Source: a virus. Taken from it: 55,658 bases of DNA. The notes below the pieces were generated by a model. That model saw only the letters and a list, made by a program, of their open reading frames with translations. It did not search any database and was not told where the DNA came from. Within the stretch, counting starts at the first letter, position 1, and each line of letters opens with the position of its first letter. The position numbers and the translations under genes were made by a program. The DNA is taken from IMG/VR virus record IMGVR_UViG_3300009304_000001, positions 1 to 55,658 of that record, one strand, 5' to 3'. Positions 1 through 9,281 of the stretch are shown here, piece by piece.

Positions 1-326
1 CAAAAGCCTTGCAAGAATATACAACCGAAGTCGAAGAGGGACTTGAAGAAGCTAAAGAGAAAGCCGCTAAAAATGGAGCTAAAGCTTTAAAGGCTACGAG
101 TCCTGTTGGACGTACCGGGAAGTATGCGAAGGGATGGCGAGCCAAAAAGGACGGGAAATCATGGGTAATCCACAATCCGACAAGATACCAGATAGCTCAC
201 CTACTTGAAAAAGGACACGCCAAAAAAGGTGGTGGACGGGTCAGCGCCATTGTCCACATAGCCCCTGTGGAGGAATCTACAATCAAAGAGTACGAGAAAG
301 AAGTCGAGAGGGTGATAAAAGGGTGA
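1..326 (+). CDS. HK97 gp10-like neck protein, 5' truncated by window edge
   Basis: The gene enters from the left edge; the reading frame is open from base 3. The visible 108 codons match the protein at 43159-43512 with three substitutions, so about 10 N-terminal residues are missing. The HK97-gp10 family covers neck or tail-completion proteins at the head-tail interface. Lys/Glu-rich helices surround a basic TSPVGRTGKYAKGW segment and a GHAKKGGGRV loop. Its stop overlaps the next start in a GTGA junction, as in translationally coupled morphogenesis operons. Confident as a family; the precise structural role is inferred from gene order. Confidence 0.85.
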   Translation, partial: KALQEYTTEVEEGLEEAKEKAAKNGAKALKATSPVGRTGKYAKGWRAKKDGKSWVIHNPTRYQIAHLLEKGHAKKGGGRVSAIVHIAPVEESTIKEYEKEVERVIKG

Positions 327-637
327 ATCTAGTTGAATTGAAAAGACTACTTGACGCTACAGGATTCCCTGTGGCTTATTCGCATTTTAACGAACAGAAA
401 GCCACACCTTTTATCACCTATCTTGTGACTTATTCATCGAATTTTCACGCAGACAACAAGGTTCATAAGAAAATTCATAATGCGGATATAGAACTTTATA
501 CGAATAAAAAAGACCTATCGGCAGAATCGATTCTTGAAAACATTCTTGATGAAAATTCAATTCCGTACGATACAATCGAAACATTTATCGAATCAGAAAA
601 GCTATTCCAAAAAATATATGAAATGAGGATGATTTAA
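323..637 (+). CDS. Putative tail terminator / tail completion protein
   Basis: A 104-residue protein starting at GTG inside the previous stop (GTGA overlap). It sits between the gp10-like protein and the major tail protein, where siphophages usually encode the tail terminator that caps the tail tube and joins it to the neck. Five residues differ from the prophage B copy at 43509-43823. I see no diagnostic motif. The assignment rests on synteny and size. Confidence 0.6.
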   Translation: MNLVELKRLLDATGFPVAYSHFNEQKATPFITYLVTYSSNFHADNKVHKKIHNADIELYTNKKDLSAESILENILDENSIPYDTIETFIESEKLFQKIYEMRMI

Positions 638-638
638 T

Positions 639-1256
639 ATGAATGAAAACAAAAATAAGTTATTGAAATTGGATTTACAACATTTCGGAAACAAGGTCAC
701 GTTTGGTTTACAAGATGTACATTATGCAACGTTTGAAGAGGTAGAAGGAGTGGTTACTTTTGACGCTCCATTACCAATTCCGGGTGGTGTGGAGTTAACA
801 ACGGATCCTCGTGGGGATATGGTTGAATTTTATGCAGACAACATGATCTACTATGCTGCATCAAACAACCAAGGATATGACGGCACGCTGACTATCGCTA
901 ACATTCCCGATCAATATTTGGTTGATGCACTTGGTGAAGAACTAGATGAAGAAGATGGAGTGTTAAACGAAATTGCCAACGCTACAGGAAAACCATTTGC
1001 GCTGTTATTTCAGTTCGAAGGCGATGTAAAGGCTGTGCGACATGTGATGTATAACTGTACCGCGAACCGTCCGACGATTGCGTCTTCCACTAAGACGAAC
1101 GCTACTGAACCAAACACGAACGCACTTACATTTGTATCGAGTCCTATTAAATTAGGCGGGAAACTAATGGTTAAGACAAAAACAACAGTGGCCACAAAAG
1201 AAGAAATTTACAGCGGATGGTATACAGAAGTTTATGAAAAGGTTCCAGGACTGTAA
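639..1256 (+). CDS. Major tail protein, phi13 family
   Basis: A 205-residue tail-tube subunit. The N terminus reads NKNKLLKLDLQHFG, an opening common to Gram-positive phage structural proteins, followed by the phi13-type body (VTFGLQDVHYATFEE, then DPRGDMVEFYADN). It would polymerise into hexameric rings around the tape measure. ATG start one base after the previous stop. Differences from the copy at 43825-44442 cluster at the C terminus (TTVATKEEIYSGW versus TTAATKEEVYEAW). Confidence 0.85.
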   Translation: MNENKNKLLKLDLQHFGNKVTFGLQDVHYATFEEVEGVVTFDAPLPIPGGVELTTDPRGDMVEFYADNMIYYAASNNQGYDGTLTIANIPDQYLVDALGEELDEEDGVLNEIANATGKPFALLFQFEGDVKAVRHVMYNCTANRPTIASSTKTNATEPNTNALTFVSSPIKLGGKLMVKTKTTVATKEEIYSGWYTEVYEKVPGL

Positions 1257-1274
1257 AGCTGAGGGGGAATTAAA

Positions 1275-1652
1275 GTGGAATCAATCATTAAATTAGGTGA
1301 AGAAGAAGTGCGCTTAAAGGCGAACGCGATTACTGCTATGCATTATAAAAATCAATTCAAGTCTGATATTTTAAAAGATACTTTATCTGCCATCGGTGGT
1401 ATAGAAGCGGTTATGCAGTTAAAAGATCTTGAAGATGCGACTGATTATCAAAAGTTGCAAACGATGATAAATAACATCGATACCGTATTGATTTATCAAC
1501 TTGTTTGGAGTTTTGCGAAAACCTCTGATAGAAATTTCATACCGTTTTATAAATGGATTGAAAATGCGTATCTGCCACCAGTTACAGAATTATTGTTAGA
1601 AGAAAACTTTGTGGAATTACTGATTGGGAACGTATATAGAAAAAAGCGGTAA
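1275..1652 (+). CDS. Tail assembly chaperone G (unshifted product)
   Basis: A 125-residue protein just after the major tail protein, the place of the lambda G analogue that helps load tail-tube subunits on the tape measure. GTG start behind a GAGGGGGAATTAAA Shine-Dalgarno. The last codons contain the slippery heptamer A AAA AAG (1640-1646) followed by CGG TAA, so the ordinary product ends in YRKKR. A -1 slip extends the protein (see the GT entry). The copy at 44462-44839 is close in sequence. Confidence 0.8.
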   Translation: MESIIKLGEEEVRLKANAITAMHYKNQFKSDILKDTLSAIGGIEAVMQLKDLEDATDYQKLQTMINNIDTVLIYQLVWSFAKTSDRNFIPFYKWIENAYLPPVTELLLEENFVELLIGNVYRKKR

Positions 1653-1867
1653 AGGCTACTGTTGAGAGCGCATCTGATGATGATGACGTGCTCTCAACAG
1701 AGTCTTTTTTTATGACTTGTAAACTTGTAAATCTAACACTTGATGATATGGAGTATATGACAATTGGCGAGTGCTTAGATTATGCCGAAAACTATATTTC
1801 ATTGAAGAGTGGAAAAACAGAATATAAAGCGCGTTCCGCTAAACAGGAAGACTTTAACACCTTTTAA
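1275..1867 (+). CDS. Tail assembly chaperone GT, -1 frameshift product
   Basis: If the ribosome slips back one base on A AAA AAG at 1640-1646, translation continues in an open frame to the TAA at 1865-1867. This adds about 73 residues, beginning AVKATVESASDDDD and ending KQEDFNTF. A G/GT pair made by -1 slippage is a conserved arrangement in siphophages; the GT form bridges tube subunits and tape measure. The extension has no Shine-Dalgarno of its own, and the same arrangement is kept in prophage B. Confidence 0.75.
1640..1702 (+). promoter_or_regulatory. Programmed -1 frameshift site with stem-loop
   Basis: The slippery heptamer AAAAAAG is followed after a short spacer by a long hairpin: CTGTTGAGAGC pairs with GCTCTCAACAG around a loop rich in GAT repeats. 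A run of seven T follows, so the same hairpin could also attenuate transcription. In prophage B the inner stem reads GCACATC/GATGTGC instead, with pairing kept on both sides, which supports an RNA structure. Confidence 0.75.
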
Positions 1868-1883
1868 ATTGGAGGCGAGGTGA

Positions 1884-4800
1884 TTGTCCAAAAGAATAAA
1901 AGGAATAACAATTGAGTTAGATGGCGATACGAAAGGTCTCGACAAAGCCCTAAAGGATGTAAATAAAGAATCAAGGGATCTGCAAAAAGAATTACGTGAC
2001 GTAGATAAACTACTAAAGTTTAATCCTAAAAATGTTGAATTATTAGCGCAAAAGAAAAAGCTATTAGCTGATCAAGTTGAAAATACAAAAAAGAAGCTAG
2101 ACCAATTAAAGCAGTCGCAAGAACAAGTCACGCAAGCTTTTAAAAATGGAGAAATAAGCGAAGAACAATATCGAGCATTTCAACGTGAAATCGCTGAAAC
2201 AGAATCTAAGTTAAAGCACTATGAAGGTCAGTTAAAAAGCGTAGATACTACCCAAAAGTCATTTGGCGAAAAGATGGCCGCATCAGGAAAATCTGTAAAA
2301 GAATTTGGTCAGAAAATGACGTCGGTCGGAAAAGAACTTTCGATGAAAGTCACTGCACCATTGGCGGCTATCGGTGGAGTAGCGGCTAAAATCGGCATGG
2401 ACTTTAAGGCGGGATTATCAGAAGTACAGGCGATTAGCGGTGCAACAGCGGAAGAGATTGGACAACTAGAAACGAAGTCAAGAGATTTAGGGTCAACCAC
2501 TAAATTTAGTGCCAAGCAAGTTACTGAAGGATTCAAGTATATGGCTTTAGCGGGTTGGGATGTCCAGCAATCTATGGATGGTATTGATGGCGTGCTCAAT
2601 CTTGCAGCTGCATCTGGTGAGGATTTGGCTGTAGTATCCGACATTTTAACTGATGCTATATCTGCATTTGGAGACGAGGCAGGAGATGCCGGGAGATATG
2701 CGGACGTTATGGCTGCAGCTGCATCAAATGCTAACACTGATGTCGCCGGACTCGGTCAAGCGTTTAAGATGGTTGGACCCGTTGCTGGTGCATTAGGTTA
2801 TAGCTTGGAAGATACATCAGTCGCGTTAGGTTTAATGGCGAATGCTGGTGTCAAAGGATCAAGCGCAGGTACCGCTTTACGTAGTGCGTTAACTAACTTA
2901 GTTAAACCGACAGCGGCAATGGAAAAAGAAATGAAGAACTTGGGTATAAACATCAAGGACTCTAACGGGGAAATGAAACCATTAGACGTGTTGCTTGGTG
3001 ATTTAAGAGGTTCTTTTGGAAAGTTGACTGATGATCAAAAAGCTTCATCAGCAGCAACGATATTCGGTAAGGAAGCAATGGCCGGTATGCTCGCAGTTAT
3101 TAATACTGGTGATGCTGATTTCAATAAGTTGTCAAAAGCTATTGAAAATAGTGATGGGGTCGCACAAGAGATGGCTGACACCATGCAGAATAATTTACAA
3201 GGAAAATTAACTAACCTTAAATCAGCATTAGAAGAGTTGGCCATTAAAATATTTGATGCGTTAGAACCTGCATTAGCTTGGCTTGTTGGTGCTTTCCAAT
3301 CCCTTGTGAATTGGCTTAACGGGTTGGATAAATCTACACAAACGGCAGTGGTGGCAATAGCCGCATTAGCTGCTGGAATAGGACCTCTCGCCGTGGTGCT
3401 AGGTACGATACTTACTATGGTTGGGGGATTTATGACTGTACTACCAACACTAATACCTCTGATCGTCGGATTGGCCGGACCCATAGCTATTGTTGTTGGA
3501 AGTTTGGTTGCGCTCGGAGTTGCGTTTGCGTTATTTAAAACAGATGCAGACGAAGCCTATAAATCGCAATTAGATTTAGCAGAGGGGAATTTAGAGTTAT
3601 CCGAATCGTACAAAGGTGTGCTGGAAGAACAATTGGAACAAATCGACAAAACGTCTGATTTAATCGAGAAAACCCAAGAGCAAATGGAGGCAACTGACAA
3701 ACTAGTAAATTCTTTCGAAGGTTTAATTGAGAAGTCCAAACTAACAACAGATGAATTCGGTGAATTTTTAACAGCGCAATCTGAATTGGAGAATACCAAA
3801 TCACCACAACGAATTGCAGAACTTGAAGAACGAATGGAAGGTCTTCGTAAAAAGTCAGGTTTATCTAAGGAGGAATTTGACAAGCTCCTGGTATCAAATA
3901 ACTTGCTGACAGAACAATTTCCAGAAGCTGGAACAGTCGTTGACGATTATGGAAATAAAATAGCGGATACAACTGGTAAATTACGTGAGATGACAAATGC
4001 GGAGCTTGAACGTATGGAACTCCAAGTTTACAATCAAATGGTTGAAGATTTACAGTCCGTTAATGGCGAGATAGATAACTATCAAAACTTACTTGGCGAG
4101 GTTGTTACGCTCGAAGATAGTATTCTTGCTAAGAAAAAAGAAATAGCTGGAATACAAGAGCAGGTTACCGCAAACGAACAAACCCAAAACGAAAACAACA
4201 CAAAGCTTTTAGAACTAAAAGAACTACAAAAAGATGCAGGCTTGAAAGAATGGTACAACTTAGAAAATCAAAAAGATCAGTTGAAGCTACAAAATTTTGA
4301 ATTAGATGGTAAGAATAAAAAGAACAGCAAAAACTTAGAAACCCTAGAATCTGCACTTTCCACAGAAGAGAAGGATCTAAAGGTGAAGCAGGAAAGTCGA
4401 GACATGATTGGCCAACAAATAGATAAAAATATGCAGAACCATGATGCATATACAAATATCCTTGGAACCCAATTCGATATAAATATCGAAAAAGGGAAAG
4501 AGAACCAGTCGATTGATAAAGCTATTGCTAAACGCAAAGAAGAAATCAAGCAATTACAAGATAAAATCGATAAAGAAGGTGACTCCAACGGAAAACTTAA
4601 AGAGGCGATTGGACACCTTACAACAGAAAATAGTCAACTAGAAGAAGCTAAAGGTAAGCTAGGAAATATTAACGGTACGCTCGACACACAAGTATCAAAA
4701 TATGACACAGCAAATAACAAGCTAGCAAAAGTAAATGCGAAGTTTACAGAAGCTGGTGGATTGACTGATGGCAACATCAAGAAAGCGGATGTTTGGAACG

Positions 4801-5393
4801 GGAAGTTAGATAAGAGTCACACAAAAGATGTCACTGTTAAAACCAACAAAGATCCCGACGAAGAAAATAAAAAGTGGAGTAGCCCAATAACTAAGATTAT
4901 TAGTTTCTTCACAAAAGGAAAGAAGCCGGATGCTTATGCGGAAGGAACAAATTATCACGGTGGCGGTCCCGCATTCGTTGGAGAAGAGGGTCCGGAGTTA
5001 GTGAAAATGGGTGGTAAAACACAGCTGATGAACTTTGGTTTGTATGATTTACCCGTAGGTGCAAAAGTATTTACTCATGAAGAATCTATGGGTATGCTAC
5101 GAAACGGATTAGTTGATGGCATTAGTCGTGGAGTTAACTTACAACGTAACTCGTCACAAGTTACAAAGGAAGATAGTAGAGGAAGTGCATCAGTATCAAA
5201 CCAAAATTCAAATATTGTTGGTGTTTTAACAGAACAAAATCGATTGCTGACCGAATTGGTATTATCTAACCGCAATATTGAAGCTAAGCCAGTTTTGTCA
5301 GAAGGAGACATCAGACGGTCCTACGATAAAATGGATGCTAAACAATCTAGTAAACATGAAGTATTCACGGGAAGACCAGGAGGGGCTACTTAA
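1884..5393 (+). CDS. Tape measure protein, TP901 family
   Basis: An 1169-residue protein that sets tail length and is thought to reach the host membrane on infection. TTG start behind GGAGGCGAGGTG. The N-terminal ~140 residues are Lys/Glu/Gln-rich coiled coil. The TP901-type core follows (SEVQAISGATAEEIGQLE, FMALAGWDV-type segments, many Ala/Gly stretches). Around residues 465-560 lie strong hydrophobic segments (VVAIAALAAGIGPLAVVLG and following). A second coiled coil spans roughly 570-1000, and the C-terminal EEGPELV region closes it. It matches the prophage B tape measure until about nt 5150, then diverges. Confidence 0.9.
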   Translation: MSKRIKGITIELDGDTKGLDKALKDVNKESRDLQKELRDVDKLLKFNPKNVELLAQKKKLLADQVENTKKKLDQLKQSQEQVTQAFKNGEISEEQYRAFQREIAETESKLKHYEGQLKSVDTTQKSFGEKMAASGKSVKEFGQKMTSVGKELSMKVTAPLAAIGGVAAKIGMDFKAGLSEVQAISGATAEEIGQLETKSRDLGSTTKFSAKQVTEGFKYMALAGWDVQQSMDGIDGVLNLAAASGEDLAVVSDILTDAISAFGDEAGDAGRYADVMAAAASNANTDVAGLGQAFKMVGPVAGALGYSLEDTSVALGLMANAGVKGSSAGTALRSALTNLVKPTAAMEKEMKNLGINIKDSNGEMKPLDVLLGDLRGSFGKLTDDQKASSAATIFGKEAMAGMLAVINTGDADFNKLSKAIENSDGVAQEMADTMQNNLQGKLTNLKSALEELAIKIFDALEPALAWLVGAFQSLVNWLNGLDKSTQTAVVAIAALAAGIGPLAVVLGTILTMVGGFMTVLPTLIPLIVGLAGPIAIVVGSLVALGVAFALFKTDADEAYKSQLDLAEGNLELSESYKGVLEEQLEQIDKTSDLIEKTQEQMEATDKLVNSFEGLIEKSKLTTDEFGEFLTAQSELENTKSPQRIAELEERMEGLRKKSGLSKEEFDKLLVSNNLLTEQFPEAGTVVDDYGNKIADTTGKLREMTNAELERMELQVYNQMVEDLQSVNGEIDNYQNLLGEVVTLEDSILAKKKEIAGIQEQVTANEQTQNENNTKLLELKELQKDAGLKEWYNLENQKDQLKLQNFELDGKNKKNSKNLETLESALSTEEKDLKVKQESRDMIGQQIDKNMQNHDAYTNILGTQFDINIEKGKENQSIDKAIAKRKEEIKQLQDKIDKEGDSNGKLKEAIGHLTTENSQLEEAKGKLGNINGTLDTQVSKYDTANNKLAKVNAKFTEAGGLTDGNIKKADVWNGKLDKSHTKDVTVKTNKDPDEENKKWSSPITKIISFFTKGKKPDAYAEGTNYHGGGPAFVGEEGPELVKMGGKTQLMNFGLYDLPVGAKVFTHEESMGMLRNGLVDGISRGVNLQRNSSQVTKEDSRGSASVSNQNSNIVGVLTEQNRLLTELVLSNRNIEAKPVLSEGDIRRSYDKMDAKQSSKHEVFTGRPGGAT

Positions 5394-6277
5394 TGAATGA
5401 TTACTTTAAAATATACGACATTAACTTTAATCTAGTTCCTCTGCCTGTAGATGATTTAGGATACGGTCTGGTTGGACTGGACCTATTTGTATCTTCAATC
5501 GGTCAAGAAATCACCGAACATAGTATACCAGGACTACCCGGAAACATTATTACAGGCGTTCGGGATGATGAACGGGATATAAGTATTAGCGCCATGATAC
5601 AAGCTATGAACCCCACAGACTATCGGTTGAAACGTGACCGGGTATTTTCTTTTTTTAGATCCTTGGGCTCTTTTTACGTTACGGAATCGCAACAAGGAAA
5701 TAAATTAATGAAAGTTAGGGTTATCGATAAATACAGAGCCGACCGACCATTGGGTTTTGGTACAGTCGCGGAAGTTGATATCCCATTAAAAATAGACGGT
5801 CAGCCTTACTGGGTGAGCCGTTTTAAAACATTGGATTTACACAACAACAATGGCATACCCGCAAACGGAAATTGGTCTTTCGGCATGGGAATCGAAGTAT
5901 CCCCCGATGAATTAATTTACGAATATGAAAATGTAAGTGAGTTCAATATTTTTAATGCAGGTATTCTTTTAAAGACAATACAAGAAAAGGACAATTGCCA
6001 AATAAAGATTAAAATAAAACAAAGCGTTACTAGTTTTATGCTATACGATGCCACAGGCTCTAAGTGGGAATATAATGCGGTAAAAGAAAGTGGCTGGGCT
6101 TTAAAGACTGGCGACGTAATAATATTTAATGGCCACGATATCCGGTTAAATAAAACTACGATAATGGAGAGAACAAATCGTTACTATCCTCTCATAAAAG
6201 AAGGCAGCAATAATTTTGAAATCGAGGGACTAACTCAATTTAAAGTAATTTTTGATTTCAGATTTAAGTATTACTAA
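5393..6277 (+). CDS. Distal tail protein (Dit)
   Basis: A 294-residue protein starting in the TAATG overlap with the tape-measure stop, behind AGGAGGGG. Position and size fit Dit, the hexameric hub that joins the tail tube to the tip and receptor-binding module. The N-terminal half has the usual strand-rich pattern (EHSIPGLPGNIITGVRDDER, then a DKYRADRPLGF segment). It is unrelated by eye to the prophage B Dit at 48508-49329, so the two phages change modules here. Confidence 0.75.
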   Translation: MNDYFKIYDINFNLVPLPVDDLGYGLVGLDLFVSSIGQEITEHSIPGLPGNIITGVRDDERDISISAMIQAMNPTDYRLKRDRVFSFFRSLGSFYVTESQQGNKLMKVRVIDKYRADRPLGFGTVAEVDIPLKIDGQPYWVSRFKTLDLHNNNGIPANGNWSFGMGIEVSPDELIYEYENVSEFNIFNAGILLKTIQEKDNCQIKIKIKQSVTSFMLYDATGSKWEYNAVKESGWALKTGDVIIFNGHDIRLNKTTIMERTNRYYPLIKEGSNNFEIEGLTQFKVIFDFRFKYY

Positions 6278-6290
6278 AGGGAGCGATGAT

Positions 6291-8858
6291 GTGAAGAGGC
6301 ATTTAATAGAAGGACCTGTAAATGATGAGATGTTGAACAAGCAAAATAGTAATTTCAAGGTGTTGTTTGATGAAGGGATTAGATCAGGATTAGATTCTAA
6401 AGATGCAAGAGAGAAAGCATTGCAGGCCCTTGTAGAATCAACGCTTGCAAAAGAAAACGCATTAGTAGCCAAGGGATTGGTTCAACAAATTATAGACGGG
6501 TCAATTGACACTAGCGCATTGAACACGAATATAGAACAAAGAATGAACGATTTAGAGGGGGAATATGCGCCGAAGTTAACGGAAGTTACTCAACGGTTGG
6601 AGGAAACTGCGAAAAAACTATTTTATTTTGAAGCACCAAAACAGCCAAGTTTTAACGCATTGGATGAAGGGCATATTTGGGACGGTATAAACAGAACGCA
6701 AGACGATTTCAGAAAAGAAATGATTGATCCTTTAGTTGCGACAGCGCCAGATTATGTTACGAAAACATTATTGGGTAAGGATACAAGCGGAACTTATGAT
6801 ATACACGAATATATTTTCGAGCCAGAAGAATATGAGCAGACTATCCTTCTAACAAGTGGGGTGCATGGCAGGGAAACCGTCCCAGTTTATTCTATATATC
6901 GTCTTATGCACTACCTAATCAATGAACCAGAAGTACACCCAGACATTCAGTATCTTAGAGAAAAGGTAAGGATATGTATTATTCCTGTTGTGAATCCGTG
7001 GGGTGGTTCTAATATAGTACCAGGAACAATATACAAAGTTTATGGAAACGTAAACGGTTCTAGTATAACAAGAAATGTACCGTTTGAGTGGGAACTTGCA
7101 GGAACGGCGAGGGGTACAGTTCCTTTTTCGGAAAATGAAGCTAAAATCATGTGGGATTGGATAACTAAATACAAGAATGTAGCTAGTTTTTATATGGATT
7201 TTCACACGAATTGGAGTTATTACGGCAGTCTGCCAGAGAAAGATGTGTGGGTTAACTTAACATGGCAAGACGAGTATGCAGCACCGGTCATTAAGCAAGT
7301 TAATTCCTATCTAAATAGCCGAGTTACAGAAAAGTACGGTAGAAGTTCCGTAGATGATACAGGAGTTACTACGGGAGTGGGTATGCGGTATTATGCCCAA
7401 TTTGGATGCAACATACCCGCCGCAACGATGGAGTATTGCGAAACCCGATTCGGGGGCAGGTTTGGCGGTTCGGTTGATATAACCGAACACCTAACACAAG
7501 CAGTTAACTTTATTTCATCGTTGTCCAAAGCGAATTTGTTAGAGTTAAGGAAGGAACGGGACAGTAATTTCAAGGCATTAAAATACATTAGTACTGAGAT
7601 CATGAACTTCCATTCCTTGAATGAGGATATAAACGCAGCTGATTTTAGCGATGAAGTACATGAAAAATACGATAGGTATGTAAGCACTCCTCCTAAAGGT
7701 ATTGAGGTCACGGAAAGTGTTTTGAGCAAAGATACATCCAACACATATGATATAAAATCATATACGTTCATGCCAGAAAGATATGAGAAGACACTGTTTT
7801 TGTATGCAGGACTATATAGTAGGTATGGTTTTAAAGAGGTCTTTGTTTTACAAAATTTGATTAAATACATTTACACATCAAAAGATTACGTCGCAGAACA
7901 GTTGAGGAATTATTATAGAATTATTGTGATTCCCGTAGTGGACGTAAGTAGGTTCAACAAGAGTATATCCAGCTATGATAATAACGGGATTCCAGATAGG
8001 GATGTTATTGCTTCGGATATAAGGATATTGACGAACGACTTTGATGCATTCACATTAAGCGAATCACGTGCGATAAAGAAGATAGTTGAAGCCAACGTGA
8101 TAGATACAAGTATTGATATAGGTTCACATTTTGGTTTAGCTGCTGCTTATGCGATAGATGAGTTAAATAACATTTATACCACTTTGTATAATGCTTCTAA
8201 GTATGCAGAAAAAATATTCAACCCTAGTGTTACAATTGGGGAATTCGGACTGATTTCAGACTTCACAGGTTACACCTCAAATATTCATTTGAAATACATG
8301 AGCAAGCACGTTATAGAGCCCGTATCTTTCCGAGTAGGAAGAGTACCTTTTGATAGGGGTACGCCGATATATAACGAAAACTTGGTTGAAATGCGAAGGT
8401 TTGCAGAGATTTTAATTAACTCATTATACCAGTACATGACCACTAATTTCAAAAAGACTTACAGTATCGAACCCGTAAACTTGGCAAAGCCTTTTTATAA
8501 CGATGATTGGGACTTGCATGCAAACGCCATTCTTTTAGAAGACAAGGAAACCCTAAAATTCACGCCTACTGCGTCATACCAAGAAAACGATCTGATCATC
8601 GACGTGGAAGAAGGCATGGAGTATTATGCTAGTTTTGACAAGATCATCCCTAACTCACCACAAGTTGCGTTGTTTGCTTTCAGGGTAACAGCGGATGGGA
8701 TTGTGGGTTCAAGCGTTGGGAATACAACAGGTAAAGAAATGATGTTTACTATACCAATCGGATACCCAAAAATAAAGTTGTCAGTTAGAAGTGTAGCTGC
8801 ACCATACGGAGAATCGTTCATTATAAAGGACATTAAATTATATAAAGTTAATAAGTAA
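6291..8858 (+). CDS. Tail protein with tandem M14 zinc-carboxypeptidase domains
   Basis: I place the start at GTG 6291 behind AAAGGGAG, giving 855 residues. After a coiled N-terminal part, residues ~160-400 form an M14 metallopeptidase domain: HGRE (His192, Glu195), DFHTN (His305) and TMEYCE (Glu381) fit the zinc ligands and general base. Residues ~450-720 repeat the fold (KDTSNTYDIKSYTF mirrors KDTSGTYDIHEYIF), but the HxxE site reads LYSRYGFKE, so this half looks inactive. A strand-rich C-terminal domain could bind sugar. The gene lies between Dit and Tal, where receptor-binding or wall-degrading tip proteins sit. A role in trimming peptidoglycan peptides is inferred. Confidence 0.75.
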   Translation: MKRHLIEGPVNDEMLNKQNSNFKVLFDEGIRSGLDSKDAREKALQALVESTLAKENALVAKGLVQQIIDGSIDTSALNTNIEQRMNDLEGEYAPKLTEVTQRLEETAKKLFYFEAPKQPSFNALDEGHIWDGINRTQDDFRKEMIDPLVATAPDYVTKTLLGKDTSGTYDIHEYIFEPEEYEQTILLTSGVHGRETVPVYSIYRLMHYLINEPEVHPDIQYLREKVRICIIPVVNPWGGSNIVPGTIYKVYGNVNGSSITRNVPFEWELAGTARGTVPFSENEAKIMWDWITKYKNVASFYMDFHTNWSYYGSLPEKDVWVNLTWQDEYAAPVIKQVNSYLNSRVTEKYGRSSVDDTGVTTGVGMRYYAQFGCNIPAATMEYCETRFGGRFGGSVDITEHLTQAVNFISSLSKANLLELRKERDSNFKALKYISTEIMNFHSLNEDINAADFSDEVHEKYDRYVSTPPKGIEVTESVLSKDTSNTYDIKSYTFMPERYEKTLFLYAGLYSRYGFKEVFVLQNLIKYIYTSKDYVAEQLRNYYRIIVIPVVDVSRFNKSISSYDNNGIPDRDVIASDIRILTNDFDAFTLSESRAIKKIVEANVIDTSIDIGSHFGLAAAYAIDELNNIYTTLYNASKYAEKIFNPSVTIGEFGLISDFTGYTSNIHLKYMSKHVIEPVSFRVGRVPFDRGTPIYNENLVEMRRFAEILINSLYQYMTTNFKKTYSIEPVNLAKPFYNDDWDLHANAILLEDKETLKFTPTASYQENDLIIDVEEGMEYYASFDKIIPNSPQVALFAFRVTADGIVGSSVGNTTGKEMMFTIPIGYPKIKLSVRSVAAPYGESFIIKDIKLYKVNK

Positions 8859-8862
8859 TCGG

Positions 8863-9182
8863 CATAGAAACCGTCCCATTATATTCTCTGTACATGTAGC
8901 TAATTTTAATAAGGATATTGATAACTACGATAAAATTGTAATATCGAATTGTAACATTCCAAGAAAGACGTGCAGTTAAAAATCATACTATTACTTTTAA
9001 AAAGGCTCTTATTAGAAATGAAAGCGTTGGTTTACATGGATGGAAAACAGACTAGATTGATGAAAAAATTGGTGGGTAACCTTTCGTGTTATAATAACTT
9101 CAGATACTATAGTGAAAATACAAGTGTCATTAGAAGTTTTGGGAAACCCTTTGAGAGAGTTCTGGTGAAAGCTTGCAAATAA
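8863..9182 (+). pseudogene. Decayed tail-tip gene remnant
   Basis: The 423 bases between the M14 gene and the ATP-grasp gene hold no intact gene. At 8863-8900 the translation G-I-E-T-V-P-L-Y-S-L-Y-M followed by a stop closely matches the GRETVPVYSIYRLM stretch after the catalytic histidine of the upstream M14 domain. Further on, short open pieces in different frames (DKIVISNCNI; NHTITFKKALIRNES) suggest a frameshifted tail-protein C terminus. A 70-codon frame at 8970-9182 looks fortuitous. I read this as remains of an earlier receptor-binding gene. Confidence 0.5.
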
Positions 9183-9281
9183 ATTAATTGTTGTCATAAT
9201 ATGGTTGGACGATGAGTTTACTGTAGACTTATAGAAACGACACGATTATTGTTTAGCTTTCACGAAGGGAAAATTAAAATA

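Noticed and set aside
1671-1715. Treating the hairpin plus T run only as a transcription terminator
   Set aside because: It follows a slippery heptamer and the -1 frame is open across it in both prophages, so a frameshift stimulator is the better reading; attenuation remains possible.
2309-4588. Long minus-strand open frames opposite the tape measure genes (also in 45613-48057)
   Set aside because: They are shadows of the coding strand: no ribosome sites, low-complexity Ser/Pro composition, and they break at different places in the two copies.
1-5400. Possibility that the start and the 43-48 kb block are one terminally redundant phage genome
   Set aside because: The two copies differ at many bases and diverge completely after the tape measure, so they belong to different phages.
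8970-9182. 70-codon frame after the M14 gene
   Set aside because: No start signal; the low-complexity Leu-rich start and broken surrounding frames fit pseudogene debris.
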